DNA of 64,000 nt from JBBDYH01 sp040901795 (GCA_040901795.1 JBBDYH010000150.1:1-64000), one strand, 5' to 3'; positions 52,984 through 62,222 are shown, counted from the first letter of the stretch. The notes: a model not told the origin generated them from the letters alone. Numbers and translations: made by a program.

Positions 52984-53207
52984 GGATGACTATCGCTCGG
53001 GCATGTGCCCAGTGGCTGGGACGAACAAGCCCACGATGGGCAGCGGCAGTTCGCCGTAAAGCCAGCCCGCCAAGTCGCCTGAGCGGCCGCTACGTTCACT
53101 CCCTTCGGAATAATCGCTTCGCAGGACGTGATCCCGGTGAGTTATGCTTCTTGTGTGCGGGATAACTCGACCTGCACCATCCATCCCACTTGGTAAGCGA
53201 GCCAGCG

Positions 53208-53570
53208 ATGAACTGCTCGAACGAGGATCGTCACCGACTGCTCGAGCGCCTGGGCGCCGTGGATCGAGTCTTGGTGGCATTCTACCGAATGTTCTTGGCG
53301 CTAATCCTGTCGGCGATTCTCGTAGTGGTTTTGCTGGTCATCGTCTGGCGGCCCTGGGGCGCGGGAAACCAGGGCGAGTGGTTCTACTTTGGAATCGCAG
53401 TGCTTCTTGCGCTAGGTTGGGTCGCCGGACAATTCGCGAAGCTCCACCGCCGAGAGCGCTACCGACGCTCGGGCGTGACCGTAAACCTGAGCGCCGTTGA
53501 GCGGGATTCGACCTGGACGTTTCGATTCGGCTCGGACGATCCCAACGCGCATCATCACCCAAGACAGTGA
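53208..53570 (+). CDS. hypothetical membrane protein, 120 residues
   Basis: The start MNCSNEDRHRLLERLG is preferred over the TTG at 53190. Two membrane helices are seen (MFLALILSAILVVVLLVIV and GEWFYFGIAVLLALGWVAGQF), then a basic stretch HRRERYRRSG and a C-terminal His-rich tail. Other frames here also lack stops over similar length, but this one has the clear membrane pattern. The function is unknown. Confidence 0.6.
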   Translation: MNCSNEDRHRLLERLGAVDRVLVAFYRMFLALILSAILVVVLLVIVWRPWGAGNQGEWFYFGIAVLLALGWVAGQFAKLHRRERYRRSGVTVNLSAVERDSTWTFRFGSDDPNAHHHPRQ

Positions 53571-53968
53571 CGAAACGCGATAGCTTCGCGAGACGAAGTG
53601 CATCCGTAGCAACGGACTATGCTCCTCCGTCAGGTGCTGCATCCTTTCGGGGGTCACAATCCTCTTCCTGTCCGCTTCCGGCGCGCGTCATGGCCGAACC
53701 GTGGTCGCTCTTGAACGCTAGCTTTCCTGCGTCGGACCGACACACCGACGCGCGATGGGCTGGCCGCGCGTATCGCGCAATTCGGCGAGTTCGGCGCGCT
53801 CGACGATGTCTACCGGTCAGCCCGTCTCGCGAGATTGGGCCCAACGCCCTCGACTTCGTACGACCAATCTTTGCCGCTCCCGCAAATCCCCAGTCTCCTT
53901 GTCTCCCAGTCTCCCAGTTTGACCATATCCCCTGTCCCCTGTCCCCTGTCCCCTCGTAGAATGCGGCC
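53571..53968. other. intergenic region with pyrimidine-rich repeat
   Basis: About 400 bases. Residual open frames here look like noise. The stretch 53890-53955 has CCAGTCTCCTTGTCTCCCAG and CCCCTGTCCCCTGTCCCCTG repeats, which resemble those before the sulfatase at 46725-46765 and near 15425-15490. I see nothing else. Confidence 0.55.
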
Positions 53969-55480
53969 GTGGCGCCTCGTTTCTCAGATCGACAACTTGC
54001 CGGACTGCTGGCTGCCGGAGCAGTGGGCGTCTTCGTCGCGGATTTGCTGTCGCCGCTGGGTTTCAGCGTGGGAATGTTCTACGCGCCGCTCGTGGCGGGG
54101 GCGGCGTTGCTTTGCACATCGCGTACAGCGATCGGGCTGACGGCGTTTTTTCTGTTGCTGATGGGGGCCGAGGTGTTCCTCTCGTCGGCGCCGACGTCGC
54201 TTGACGTTCGGCGGCTGGCGATCGTCAATCGCGGCCTGGCCATGGTCATGGTTGCCATCATGGCGGGGCTGATGATCCCGCTGCGCCGGATTCGCGTGGC
54301 GCTTACGGCCAGCCGCGAGCGCTACCAAGAGCTCGTCGAAAGCACTGCCGCCGCCTTGGCCGAAAGCGAACAGCGGTTCCGCAGCTTCATGGAAAACACA
54401 CCCGCCGTGGCTTTCATGAAAGACGCGCGGGGCAGGTACGTGTACGCCAATCGTCTGTGGCGACAGACCTTTGCCCGTGACGAACGGCCGATCGAGGAGC
54501 TGGACGATTCCCAGTTATTTCCGGCCGACGCGGCTGCGGAGTTCCGACGGCGCGATGCCGAAGTCATCCAGACCGGCCAGCCTTGGCAGGGACAGGAGCG
54601 GGTGACGTTCGCTGGAGAGACGCGGCATTGGTGGGTATTTAAGTTTCCGGTCACCAACGCGGCAGCCGAGCGATTCCTCGGCGGCGTGGCTTTTGACATT
54701 ACCGACCGAATTACAGCGGCCGAAGAGATCCGCCGCTTGAACGCCGAGCTGGAAGAGCGCGTCCAGCGGCGGACCGAGCAAGTCGAGGCCGTGAACAAAG
54801 AGCTGGAGGCGTTCACCTACTCGGTGTCGCACGACCTTCGTGCGCCGTTGCGCGGCATGAGCGGCTTTGCGCGCGTCCTGGAAGAGGACTATGGCGAGCG
54901 GCTCGACGAAGACGGGCGGCGCTACCTGGAAATCATCAAGTCCAACGCGGCCCAGATGGGTCAGCTTATCGATGATCTCTTGGCCTTGTCTCGATTGGGA
55001 CGACAACCGCTCCGGGCCACAACGCTGTCACTGGAACCGCTGATTCGGGAAGCGTTTCGTCAGGCGACGGCGGATGAACCAAAAGCAGCCATCGAATTCA
55101 GCATCGACCCCCTGCCCGATTGCCGCGGCGATGCTAATCTGATGCGGCAGGTGTTCATCAACCTCTTGTCCAACGCAGTGAAGTTTAGCCGTCATGCCTC
55201 GCCCCCGCGGATTCGGGTCGGCTCCAAGAGCGAAAACGGCGAGGTGGTGTTTTTTGTTCGTGACAATGGCGCAGGATTTGACATTCGTTATGCAAACAAG
55301 CTCTTCGGTGTTTTCCAGCGGCTGCACGGTCCGGAGGAATTCGCCGGGACCGGCGTGGGGCTGGCGATCGTCAAGCGGATTGTGGAGCGCCACGGAGGAC
55401 GGGTTTGGGCGGAGGGAGAAACAGGCAAGGGCGCCACGTTTTATTTCACCCTAGGAAACGAGAACTGCCGTGACGGATAG
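53969..55480 (+). CDS. PAS-domain sensor histidine kinase (phytochrome-type kinase region)
   Basis: A 503-residue protein starting at GTG. Three membrane helices lie around 14-32, 40-68 and 88-105. A PAS domain lies at about 130-250 (RFRSFMENTPAVAFMKDARGRYVYANRLW), followed by a coiled coil, the HisKA phosphoacceptor His288 in FTYSVSHDLRAPLRGMSGFA, and an HATPase domain. That form of H-box is typical of phytochrome-like and related kinases, which pair with small Rcp1-like regulators. The next gene is exactly such a regulator, overlapping by 11 bases. Confidence 0.93.
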   Translation: MAPRFSDRQLAGLLAAGAVGVFVADLLSPLGFSVGMFYAPLVAGAALLCTSRTAIGLTAFFLLLMGAEVFLSSAPTSLDVRRLAIVNRGLAMVMVAIMAGLMIPLRRIRVALTASRERYQELVESTAAALAESEQRFRSFMENTPAVAFMKDARGRYVYANRLWRQTFARDERPIEELDDSQLFPADAAAEFRRRDAEVIQTGQPWQGQERVTFAGETRHWWVFKFPVTNAAAERFLGGVAFDITDRITAAEEIRRLNAELEERVQRRTEQVEAVNKELEAFTYSVSHDLRAPLRGMSGFARVLEEDYGERLDEDGRRYLEIIKSNAAQMGQLIDDLLALSRLGRQPLRATTLSLEPLIREAFRQATADEPKAAIEFSIDPLPDCRGDANLMRQVFINLLSNAVKFSRHASPPRIRVGSKSENGEVVFFVRDNGAGFDIRYANKLFGVFQRLHGPEEFAGTGVGLAIVKRIVERHGGRVWAEGETGKGATFYFTLGNENCRDG

Positions 55481-55913
55481 TGCAGTCGAAATCTTGTTGG
55501 TTGAAGACAACCCCAATGACCGGGAATTGACGATCCGAGCGTTAAAGAAGCACGGTGTGGCAAACCACATTTTCACCGTCCCCGATGGTGCCGAGGCGCT
55601 CGACTTTCTGTTCGGCCGGGGCGCATACTCAGAGCGTGAGTTGATACATCGGCCGGCATTGATCCTGTTGGATCTGAAACTGCCAAAGGTGGATGGGATT
55701 GAAGTTCTGCGTTCGATCAAGGGAGATGATCGTACAAAGACCATTCCGGTGGTCGTGCTCACCAGCTCGCGAGAAAACGTCGACGTTCGTGAATGCTATC
55801 GCATGGGCGTGAACAGTTACATCGTGAAGCCTGTCGAGTTTGCGGACTTCAGCGAAACCGTGGGACAGCTCGGGATGTACTGGATGCTCTTAAACAATGG
55901 ACCGTTGGAATAA
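55470..55913 (+). CDS. Rcp1-like response regulator
   Basis: A 147-residue single-domain regulator, starting at GTG inside the kinase gene's end. It has the acidic pair in LLVEDNPNDREL, the phosphoacceptor Asp68 in LILLDLKLPKVDG, and Lys120 in YIVKPVEF. It resembles Rcp1, the partner of cyanobacterial phytochrome kinases, and is probably the direct partner of the upstream PAS kinase. It has no output domain. Confidence 0.93.
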   Translation: MTDSAVEILLVEDNPNDRELTIRALKKHGVANHIFTVPDGAEALDFLFGRGAYSERELIHRPALILLDLKLPKVDGIEVLRSIKGDDRTKTIPVVVLTSSRENVDVRECYRMGVNSYIVKPVEFADFSETVGQLGMYWMLLNNGPLE

Positions 55914-55930
55914 AACGGCCGCAGAAGTAC

Positions 55931-55992
55931 GTAGGGTGGGCTCTGCCCACCACAAATCAAGGGACTACGTGACGGTGGGCATAGCCCACCCC
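55931..55992. repeat. REP-like pair, family C variant (GTAGGGTGGGCTCTGCCCACC)
   Basis: GTAGGGTGGGCTCTGCCCAC and, inverted, GGTGGGCATAGCCCACCCC. The outer GTAGGGTGGG is shared with the repeats at 62117 and 62802 that flank RAYT C. Confidence 0.8.
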
Positions 55993-56008
55993 ACTCTAGG
56001 CGTCGCAA

Positions 56009-57142
56009 GTGAAAGTGCTGATCGTCGAAGATCGACCGGAGGATACGGAGCTCATGGTCCGTGAGCTGCGCCAGGCCAGCCTCACGCCGAATTGGCGTGC
56101 GGTCGTCTCAGAGCAGGAATACCGGCAGTCGCTGGACTGGGGGCCGGATGTGATCCTGTCCGACTTTACGCTGCCCAGGTTCAACGCCTTCGACGCTTTG
56201 CGGATTATGCAGGAGCGGCAACTCGATATTCCATTGATCGTGGTGACCGGCAGCATCAGCGAAGAAATCGCCGTCGATTGCATCAAACACGGCGCCGTGG
56301 ATTACCTCCTCAAGGACCGCATGGCGCGATTGCCCGCCGCCGTGATCAGCGCGCTGGAAGAGAAGCGGTTGCGCGACGATAAGCGGCAGACCGAGGACCA
56401 ATTGCACGAGCGGTTGGCCCAGCTTGCGCACGTCTCGCGGTTGACGACGATGGGCGAGCTGGTCTCGGAATTGGCGCACGAGTTGAATCAGCCGTTGTAC
56501 GCCATTGCGAACTTCAGCGAGGCTTGCCTCAACCTGGCCCGCAGCTCGCCCACACCTCAAGACAACGAGCTGATTTCCTGGCTGGAACAAATCTGCGAGC
56601 AATCGCACCGGGCCGGGGAGATCATCAAGCGCGTATATAGCTTCGTACGCAAGGCGCCTGCACAGGCGCGCTCCGTCGACATCAACGCGCTGGTCCACGA
56701 GTGCGCGCGGCTGGTGCAAGTGAACCTCCGGCATCAGGGAGTGGCGCTGCGGTTGGAGTTGGCCGAAGGGCTTCCCGAGGTCTCGGTCGATCCGGTGCAG
56801 ATCCAGCAGGTTTTGGTCAATCTGATGAACAACGCCATGGACGCCATGTCGCACTTGCCGCGTACGGATCGCGAAATCATGGTGCGCTCGCGGTGCAACG
56901 AAACCGAAGCGATTGAAGTGAGCGTCACGGACCGCGGCCGGGGCGCGGCAGAGCAGAACCTGGAGCGGCTCTTTGAACCGTTTTTCACGACCAAAGCCGA
57001 AGGCATGGGGATGGGGCTTTCGATCAGCCGCTCAATCATCGAGGCGCATGACGGCCGACTGTGGGCCGAGCCCGCGGCGGACGGCCGTGGGCTGACGTTC
57101 CGCTTTACCCTGCCGCTTCACAACCTGGAGCCCCGAACATGA
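56009..57142 (+). CDS. receiver-histidine kinase hybrid protein, FixL-like kinase region
   Basis: A 377-residue cytoplasmic protein starting at GTG. The receiver has Asp52 in VILSDFTLPRFNA and Lys102 in YLLKDRMARLP, followed by a HisKA (His157 in ELAHELNQPLYAIANF) and an HATPase domain (VLVNLMNNAMDAM, GMGMGLSISRSII). The H-box form and the partner, a FixJ-like regulator overlapping by four bases, recall FixL/FixJ systems, but a receiver replaces the PAS sensor. Input would come from another kinase, perhaps that at 53969. Confidence 0.92.
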   Translation: MKVLIVEDRPEDTELMVRELRQASLTPNWRAVVSEQEYRQSLDWGPDVILSDFTLPRFNAFDALRIMQERQLDIPLIVVTGSISEEIAVDCIKHGAVDYLLKDRMARLPAAVISALEEKRLRDDKRQTEDQLHERLAQLAHVSRLTTMGELVSELAHELNQPLYAIANFSEACLNLARSSPTPQDNELISWLEQICEQSHRAGEIIKRVYSFVRKAPAQARSVDINALVHECARLVQVNLRHQGVALRLELAEGLPEVSVDPVQIQQVLVNLMNNAMDAMSHLPRTDREIMVRSRCNETEAIEVSVTDRGRGAAEQNLERLFEPFFTTKAEGMGMGLSISRSIIEAHDGRLWAEPAADGRGLTFRFTLPLHNLEPRT

Positions 57143-57777
57143 TCAGCGATCCTGTGATCTTCGTCGTCGATGACGACCCAGCGGCGCGCAACTCGCTGGC
57201 GGCACTCGTCACATCGCGCGGGCTGGCGGTGGAAACGTTTGCATCCGCTGAAGACTTCCTGGCGCGGTACGATCGGGCAAAGCGCGGATGCTTGATTGCG
57301 GACGTGCGGATGACCGGGATGAGCGGCCTGGAGCTGCAGGAGCAAATGGCTGCCCAGCGCGTCAATCTGCCGGTGATTGTGATCACGGGCTTCGCCGACG
57401 TGCCGATGGCAGTGCGGGCCATGCGCGGCGGCGCGGTGACGTTCCTGGAAAAGCCTTGTACCGAGCAAGAGTTATGGGACGCCATTCAGATGGCGCTCGA
57501 TGCGGAGGCGAGATCGAACGAACTGCGGCAAAAGCACGGCGAAATCGAACAGCGGTATGCCACGCTCACGCCCGCCGAGCATGAAGTGCTGACCAAATTG
57601 ATGGCCGGCTTGACGAACAAGATGATCGCCTACGAGCTCAAGCTGGGAATGCGCACCGTCGAGATGCGGCGCGCGAAGATCATGGACAAAATGAACGCCC
57701 AGTCGCTCCCCGAGCTGGTGCGTTTTGTGATTGCCGTTCGACCGCCTGATGAGCCGCCGCAGCAGCCTGAAGGCTGA
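57139..57777 (+). CDS. FixJ/NarL-type response regulator with LuxR DNA-binding domain
   Basis: A 212-residue regulator: receiver with Asp55 in CLIADVRMTG and Lys105 in TFLEKPCTEQ, and a LuxR-type HTH with LTPAEHEVLTKLMAGLTNKMIAYELKLGMRTVEMRRAKI. It is the only DNA-binding member of this four-gene cluster (53969 to 57777) and thus its probable transcriptional output. The start overlaps the stop of the previous gene. The stop codon and last residues Gln-Pro-Glu-Gly lie inside a family A repeat. Confidence 0.94.
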   Translation: MISDPVIFVVDDDPAARNSLAALVTSRGLAVETFASAEDFLARYDRAKRGCLIADVRMTGMSGLELQEQMAAQRVNLPVIVITGFADVPMAVRAMRGGAVTFLEKPCTEQELWDAIQMALDAEARSNELRQKHGEIEQRYATLTPAEHEVLTKLMAGLTNKMIAYELKLGMRTVEMRRAKIMDKMNAQSLPELVRFVIAVRPPDEPPQQPEG

Positions 57778-57785
57778 ACTCCAAC
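57763..57785. repeat. REP single arm, family A, overlapping a gene end
   Basis: AGCCTGAAGGCTGAACTCC overlaps the 3' end of the FixJ-like gene; its TGA serves as the stop codon. Confidence 0.88.
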
Positions 57786-57921
57786 AAATGCGAGCGACTC
57801 TCCCAGCTCGCACTGGTTGAATGCCTGGCAAAAATAGCGAAACCTTTTGCCGCCAGCGGTGTTACATTACAGCCTCCCCGTACGTCTCCGGCACCCGCGC
57901 CCTCCCTTTCAGCCAAAGACC

Positions 57922-60711
57922 ATGTTGTATCGATCGCAGGACAGATCGGCCGCTTCCCCAATCCGACGCGTGGCTTGCCTCGCCACCATCGCCGTGGTCG
58001 CAACCTTCTGTGGCAGTTCTCTTTGCGCCGCGGCAGAGCCGGAGGCAAGCGTCACGTACCGCGAGTCGATCCAGCCCCTGCTTGAAACCTATTGCTACGC
58101 TTGTCACGGCGACGGCGAAACGAATGGCGGCGTGGCGTTCGATGGCTTGAAATCGCCGGCCGAGTCGGCCGGCAATCGCCAGCTCTGGTGGCGCGTCCTG
58201 AAGAACGTGCGCGCAGGCATCATGCCGCCCGAGGGCGAGGATCGGCCAAACGCCGAGGAAGCACGCCAGCTCGAGCAATGGGTCAAGCGGCAGGCCTTTG
58301 CGATCGATCCCCACGATCCGGATCCCGGCCGGGTGACGGTTCGACGGCTGAACCGCGAGGAGTACCGCAACACGATCCGCGACTTGATGGGGATCGACTT
58401 CAAGGCCTTCGAGGAGTTTCCACCCGACGATTCTGGCTACGGCTTTGACAACATTGGCGACGTGCTCAGTGTCTCGCCGTTGCTCTTGGAGAAATATCTG
58501 CAGGCGGCCGAAACGATCGTGACTGAAGCGGTGCCGACGGTTTCAAAACTAGTGCGGGAGCAGACGCTTGCCGGCCGCGACTTTCGCGATGCCGAGGGCC
58601 AGCGGTTCGAGCAATTGACGTTCTACGAAGAGGCCCTGGTTGCCAAGACATTTGAAGCGCCCCAGTCAGGCGACTACCGTATTCACGCACGGCTATTCGT
58701 CAGGGGCGCGTTCGATTTCGACCCCGGCCGCGCGGAGGTGTCGTTCAAACTCGATGGCCAAAAGCGATGGCAAGAAGAATTGAAGTGGGAAGATAACAAG
58801 AGAGTTGAGTTCCAGCTCAACGAGAAGCTGGAGCCGGGCGAGCACCGCATAACCATCGAGCTCAAGCCGCTCACGCCGCTCGACGAGAAAAAGACGTCGG
58901 TCGATCTGCGCGTCGACTCCGTACGAATTGAAGGGCCGCTCGCCAAGGAACACTGGGTGCGGCCGAGAAACTTCGAACGGTTCTTTACACGGGACGCTCC
59001 GGAACAGCCCGCAGAGCGCCGCAGCTACGCTCGCGAGGTGCTCGGCAGTTTTGCCAAACGCGCCTTCCGCCGCCCGGTGGATGAGCGGACACTCGATCGG
59101 CTCGCAACCATCGCCGAAGAGTCTTATCGCGAGCCCGGCAAGACGTTCGAGCAGGGAGTAGCCCGCGCGATGGTGGCCGTGCTCGCGTCGCCGCGGTTCA
59201 TCTTCCGCGTCGAAGGGGACCTGCCCGGCGAATCCAAGTCGCCGTACGTCGCGGTGGATGAATACGCGCTGGCTTCGCGGCTCTCGTACTTCCTTTGGTC
59301 CACGATGCCCGACGACGAGCTGCTTGGACTTGCCGAACGTGGTGAATTGCGCAGCAATCTCCCCGCGCAGCTCAAGCGGATGCTGGCAGATTCTCGTGCC
59401 GACGCGCTCGTCGAGAACTTCACCGGCCAATGGCTGCAAGTGCGCGATGTCGAAGGCGTTCAGATCGACTCGCGCGCCGTCGTGTTCCGAGATTTGGACC
59501 CCAATTCCGAAGAATTCCGCGAGATGCAGTCGTTCCGACGACGATTCCAGAACGCAAACCAGCCGCCCGCCGGGCGACGCGGTGTCCCGAAGCGCGACTC
59601 GAAGGATGGCAAGCAGCCCGATGGTGCTCCGCCGGCAGACGGCAAACAGCCGCCAGCCGCCACCGAACCCGACGCGAAATCTGCTGCCGAAGTAGCTAAG
59701 GAACTGGACGCAGCGAAACTGGACGCAGCGAAATTGGACGCAGCGAAATTGGACGATGCTAAACCAGCCGAGGCCGCCAAGACGCCCGCCGCCGCCAAGC
59801 GGCCGCAACGGCCGTTCCGTCGCCGCTTCGGTGGACCGCGCGTCGAGTTTGACCGCGACCTGCGGCTGGCCATGCGCCGCGAAACGGAAATGCTGTTCGG
59901 CCATGTCCTCCGCGAAGACCGTAGCGTGCTGGAGCTGATCGACAGCGATTACACGTTCCTTAACGAGCGGCTGGCGCAACATTACGGCATCGCGGGCGTT
60001 ACCGGCCGCGACATGCGCAAGATCGAGCTGGCGGACGATAGCCCGCGTGGCGGCGTGCTTACGCATGGGTCGGTGCTGGCCGTCACATCGAACCCGACGC
60101 GAACATCGCCGGTGAAGCGTGGCCTGTTCATCCTCGAAAACATCGTCGGCTCGCCCCCTCCTCCGCCGCCGGCCGACGTGCCGGACCTCGAGGAGTCTGA
60201 GAAGGGGTTTAAGGACCGTGAGCCGACGCTTCGCGAAGTGCTCGAGTTGCACCGCAGCAACTCACTGTGCAGCTCTTGCCACACGCGGATGGACCCGCTC
60301 GGCCTGGCGCTGGAAAACTTCAACGCGCTGGGCATGTGGCGGGAGAAAGAACGAGGGCAGTCGATCGACACGGCCGGCGAGCTGATCACCGGCGAGCCGT
60401 TCAAAAATGTACGTGACTTGAAACGGATCCTCCGCGATAATCGGCGGGCGGACTTCTACCGCTGCCTGACCGAGAAGCTGCTAATCTACGCGCTAGGCCG
60501 CGGATTGGAGTATTATGACGTCGAGGCGGTCGATCGGATCGTCGAGCGGTTGGAGAAAGAGGACGGCCGGATGTCGGCTTTAATTGGCGGAATCGTGGAG
60601 TCAGTGCCATTCCAGAAGCGCCGCAGCGCTGCGGCAGTGGCTGCGGTTACGGCTAACGCGAACCAAAACAGCTCAAACAAGACCTCTGTCGCCAGCGGGG
60701 AAGAACCATGA
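57922..60711 (+). CDS. DUF1592/DUF1588-type planctomycete cytochrome c protein, second copy
   Basis: Predicted exported protein of 929 residues. The ATG at 57922 is preferred over a TTG upstream and gives a signal peptide. The heme motif is YCYACHG (Cys58, Cys61, His62). The order of DUF1587, DUF1595, DUF1592, DUF1588 and DUF1585 is as in the gene at 31815. Unlike that paralog it has an insert of about 120 residues near residue 540-650, Pro/Ala-rich with four LDAAK-type repeats. A stop-start overlap links it to the DUF1552 gene. Confidence 0.93.
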   Translation: MLYRSQDRSAASPIRRVACLATIAVVATFCGSSLCAAAEPEASVTYRESIQPLLETYCYACHGDGETNGGVAFDGLKSPAESAGNRQLWWRVLKNVRAGIMPPEGEDRPNAEEARQLEQWVKRQAFAIDPHDPDPGRVTVRRLNREEYRNTIRDLMGIDFKAFEEFPPDDSGYGFDNIGDVLSVSPLLLEKYLQAAETIVTEAVPTVSKLVREQTLAGRDFRDAEGQRFEQLTFYEEALVAKTFEAPQSGDYRIHARLFVRGAFDFDPGRAEVSFKLDGQKRWQEELKWEDNKRVEFQLNEKLEPGEHRITIELKPLTPLDEKKTSVDLRVDSVRIEGPLAKEHWVRPRNFERFFTRDAPEQPAERRSYAREVLGSFAKRAFRRPVDERTLDRLATIAEESYREPGKTFEQGVARAMVAVLASPRFIFRVEGDLPGESKSPYVAVDEYALASRLSYFLWSTMPDDELLGLAERGELRSNLPAQLKRMLADSRADALVENFTGQWLQVRDVEGVQIDSRAVVFRDLDPNSEEFREMQSFRRRFQNANQPPAGRRGVPKRDSKDGKQPDGAPPADGKQPPAATEPDAKSAAEVAKELDAAKLDAAKLDAAKLDDAKPAEAAKTPAAAKRPQRPFRRRFGGPRVEFDRDLRLAMRRETEMLFGHVLREDRSVLELIDSDYTFLNERLAQHYGIAGVTGRDMRKIELADDSPRGGVLTHGSVLAVTSNPTRTSPVKRGLFILENIVGSPPPPPPADVPDLEESEKGFKDREPTLREVLELHRSNSLCSSCHTRMDPLGLALENFNALGMWREKERGQSIDTAGELITGEPFKNVRDLKRILRDNRRADFYRCLTEKLLIYALGRGLEYYDVEAVDRIVERLEKEDGRMSALIGGIVESVPFQKRRSAAAVAAVTANANQNSSNKTSVASGEEP

Positions 60712-62114
60712 ACTCGAATCGAACGCCTCGCGCACTTGCCGCCGAGCGGCATTTTAGTCTGACCCGCCGCCGTTTCCTGCATGGCGTGGGCGCGTGCCTG
60801 GCACTGCCGGCGTTTGAATCGCTCCTGCCGTCTCCCCTTCGTGCCGCCGCGCCAGCCGTAGGAAGCGGGGCCGTTTCGCCCGGCGGAGCGCCAATACGAA
60901 TGGCATTCGTTTACTTCCCGAATGGCGCGCACCAGGCGAACTGGTGGCCTAAGGGCGAGGGCAAAGATTTCGAGCTTGCTCCCACGATGCAGCCGCTGGC
61001 CAGTCTGAAACATCGCCTGCAGGTGCTCGGCGGGCTCGACCACGTCAACGCCACACCGGGCCGCGATGGGGCCGGTGACCACGCCCGCGCCAGCGGCACG
61101 TTTCTCACCGGCGTACGCGTCCGCAAGACCGCGGGGGCCGACATCGAGGCCGGCATTTCGATCGATCAGGCCGTGGCCAACCAGGTCGGTCACCTCACCC
61201 GATTCCCGTCGCTGGAGTTGACCTGCGATGCGGTCCGCAAATCCGGCTCGTGCGACTCTGGCTACTCGTGCGCCTATCAATACAATCTGGCGTGGCGCTC
61301 CCCCAGCACGCCGGTCGCACCCGAGCCCAATCCGCGGCTGTTGTTCGAGCGGCTATTTGGCGAGGGCCCGCCAGGCCAGCGCAAGGCGAACCTCCGCCGC
61401 CGTCAGGAACAACAGCGCTCGATTCTCGATTTCGTCCGCGACGACGCACAGGCGCTGACTGGTGAGCTGGGCCGGCGCGATCAGCAGAAGCTCGACGAAT
61501 ACCTCACCAGCGTCCGCGAAATCGAGAAGCGCATCGAGCAGTCCGACCGCTTCGCCGAGAAGGCGCATGACCCGGCGATTGACACACCGCCGGGAATCCC
61601 ACCCAGCTTCCAAGAGCACATCCGGCTGATGTACAGCATGATGGTGCTCGCCTTCCAGAGCGATTCGACGCGAATCGCCACGTTCTTGCTGGCCAACGAA
61701 GGGAGCAACCGCGCATTCCCGGAGATCGAGATCAGCGAAGGGCACCACTACCTGTCGCATCATCGCAATAACGAAGAGATGATGGACAAAATCGCCCAGA
61801 TCGATCTATGGTACATGCGGCAGTTCGCCTGGTTCCTTGAGCAACTCGAGGCAACGAAGGATCTCGATGGCCGATCGCTGTTGGAGAACTCGATGATCGT
61901 CTACGGCAGCGGCAATGCCGACGGCAACCGCCACACGCACGTCAACCTGCCGGTAGTCCTCGCCGGCGGAGGCGGCGGCACGCTGACGCCAGGTCGCCGC
62001 ATCAACTTCGACGCCGTCCCGATGAGCAATCTGCTCTTGAGCATGGCCGACCGGATGGGGGCGAAGTCCCTCGAGCGCCTCGGCGACTCAACCGGCCGCC
62101 TGGAAGGGATTTAA
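60708..62114 (+). CDS. DUF1552 Tat-exported protein, second copy
   Basis: A 468-residue protein with Tat signal LTRRRFLHGVGACLALPAFE. Its DUF1552 marks include MAFVYFPNGAHQANWWPKG, VLGGLDHVNATPGRDGAGDHARASGTFLTG, SCAYQYNLAWRSPSTP and VYGSGNADGNRHTHVNLPVVLAG. It overlaps the DUF1592 gene by four bases (ATGA), so the pair is translated together. It is a paralog of the gene at 34552. Confidence 0.94.
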   Translation: MNSNRTPRALAAERHFSLTRRRFLHGVGACLALPAFESLLPSPLRAAAPAVGSGAVSPGGAPIRMAFVYFPNGAHQANWWPKGEGKDFELAPTMQPLASLKHRLQVLGGLDHVNATPGRDGAGDHARASGTFLTGVRVRKTAGADIEAGISIDQAVANQVGHLTRFPSLELTCDAVRKSGSCDSGYSCAYQYNLAWRSPSTPVAPEPNPRLLFERLFGEGPPGQRKANLRRRQEQQRSILDFVRDDAQALTGELGRRDQQKLDEYLTSVREIEKRIEQSDRFAEKAHDPAIDTPPGIPPSFQEHIRLMYSMMVLAFQSDSTRIATFLLANEGSNRAFPEIEISEGHHYLSHHRNNEEMMDKIAQIDLWYMRQFAWFLEQLEATKDLDGRSLLENSMIVYGSGNADGNRHTHVNLPVVLAGGGGGTLTPGRRINFDAVPMSNLLLSMADRMGAKSLERLGDSTGRLEGI

Positions 62115-62116
62115 CC

Positions 62117-62219
62117 GTAGGGTGGGACAAGCCCGCCGCGGGCGCCGGCCCACCATTTTTTTGCGATCGCTCCGCGCTGGTGGGCCGGCGGCCGCCGCGG
62201 CGAACTGGTCCCACCCTAC
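62117..62219. repeat. REP pair, family C, downstream side of RAYT C
   Basis: The outer arms GTAGGGTGGGACAAG and CTGGTCCCACCCTAC are inverse, with inner GCCGGCCCACCATT and GGTGGGCCGGCGG. It ends three bases before the RAYT stop codon and lies two bases after the DUF1552 stop codon. Confidence 0.94.
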
Positions 62220-62222
62220 TTC

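Noticed and set aside
53571..53968. Open frame of 130 codons from 53567
   Set aside because: Composition is noise-like, it lacks a Shine-Dalgarno sequence, and its end is made of pyrimidine-rich repeats.
58693..60252. 519-codon open frame opposite the second DUF1592 gene
   Set aside because: Antisense shadow; the sense strand has the full domain order and heme motif. The frame at 32436-34130 opposite the first copy is rejected on the same grounds.
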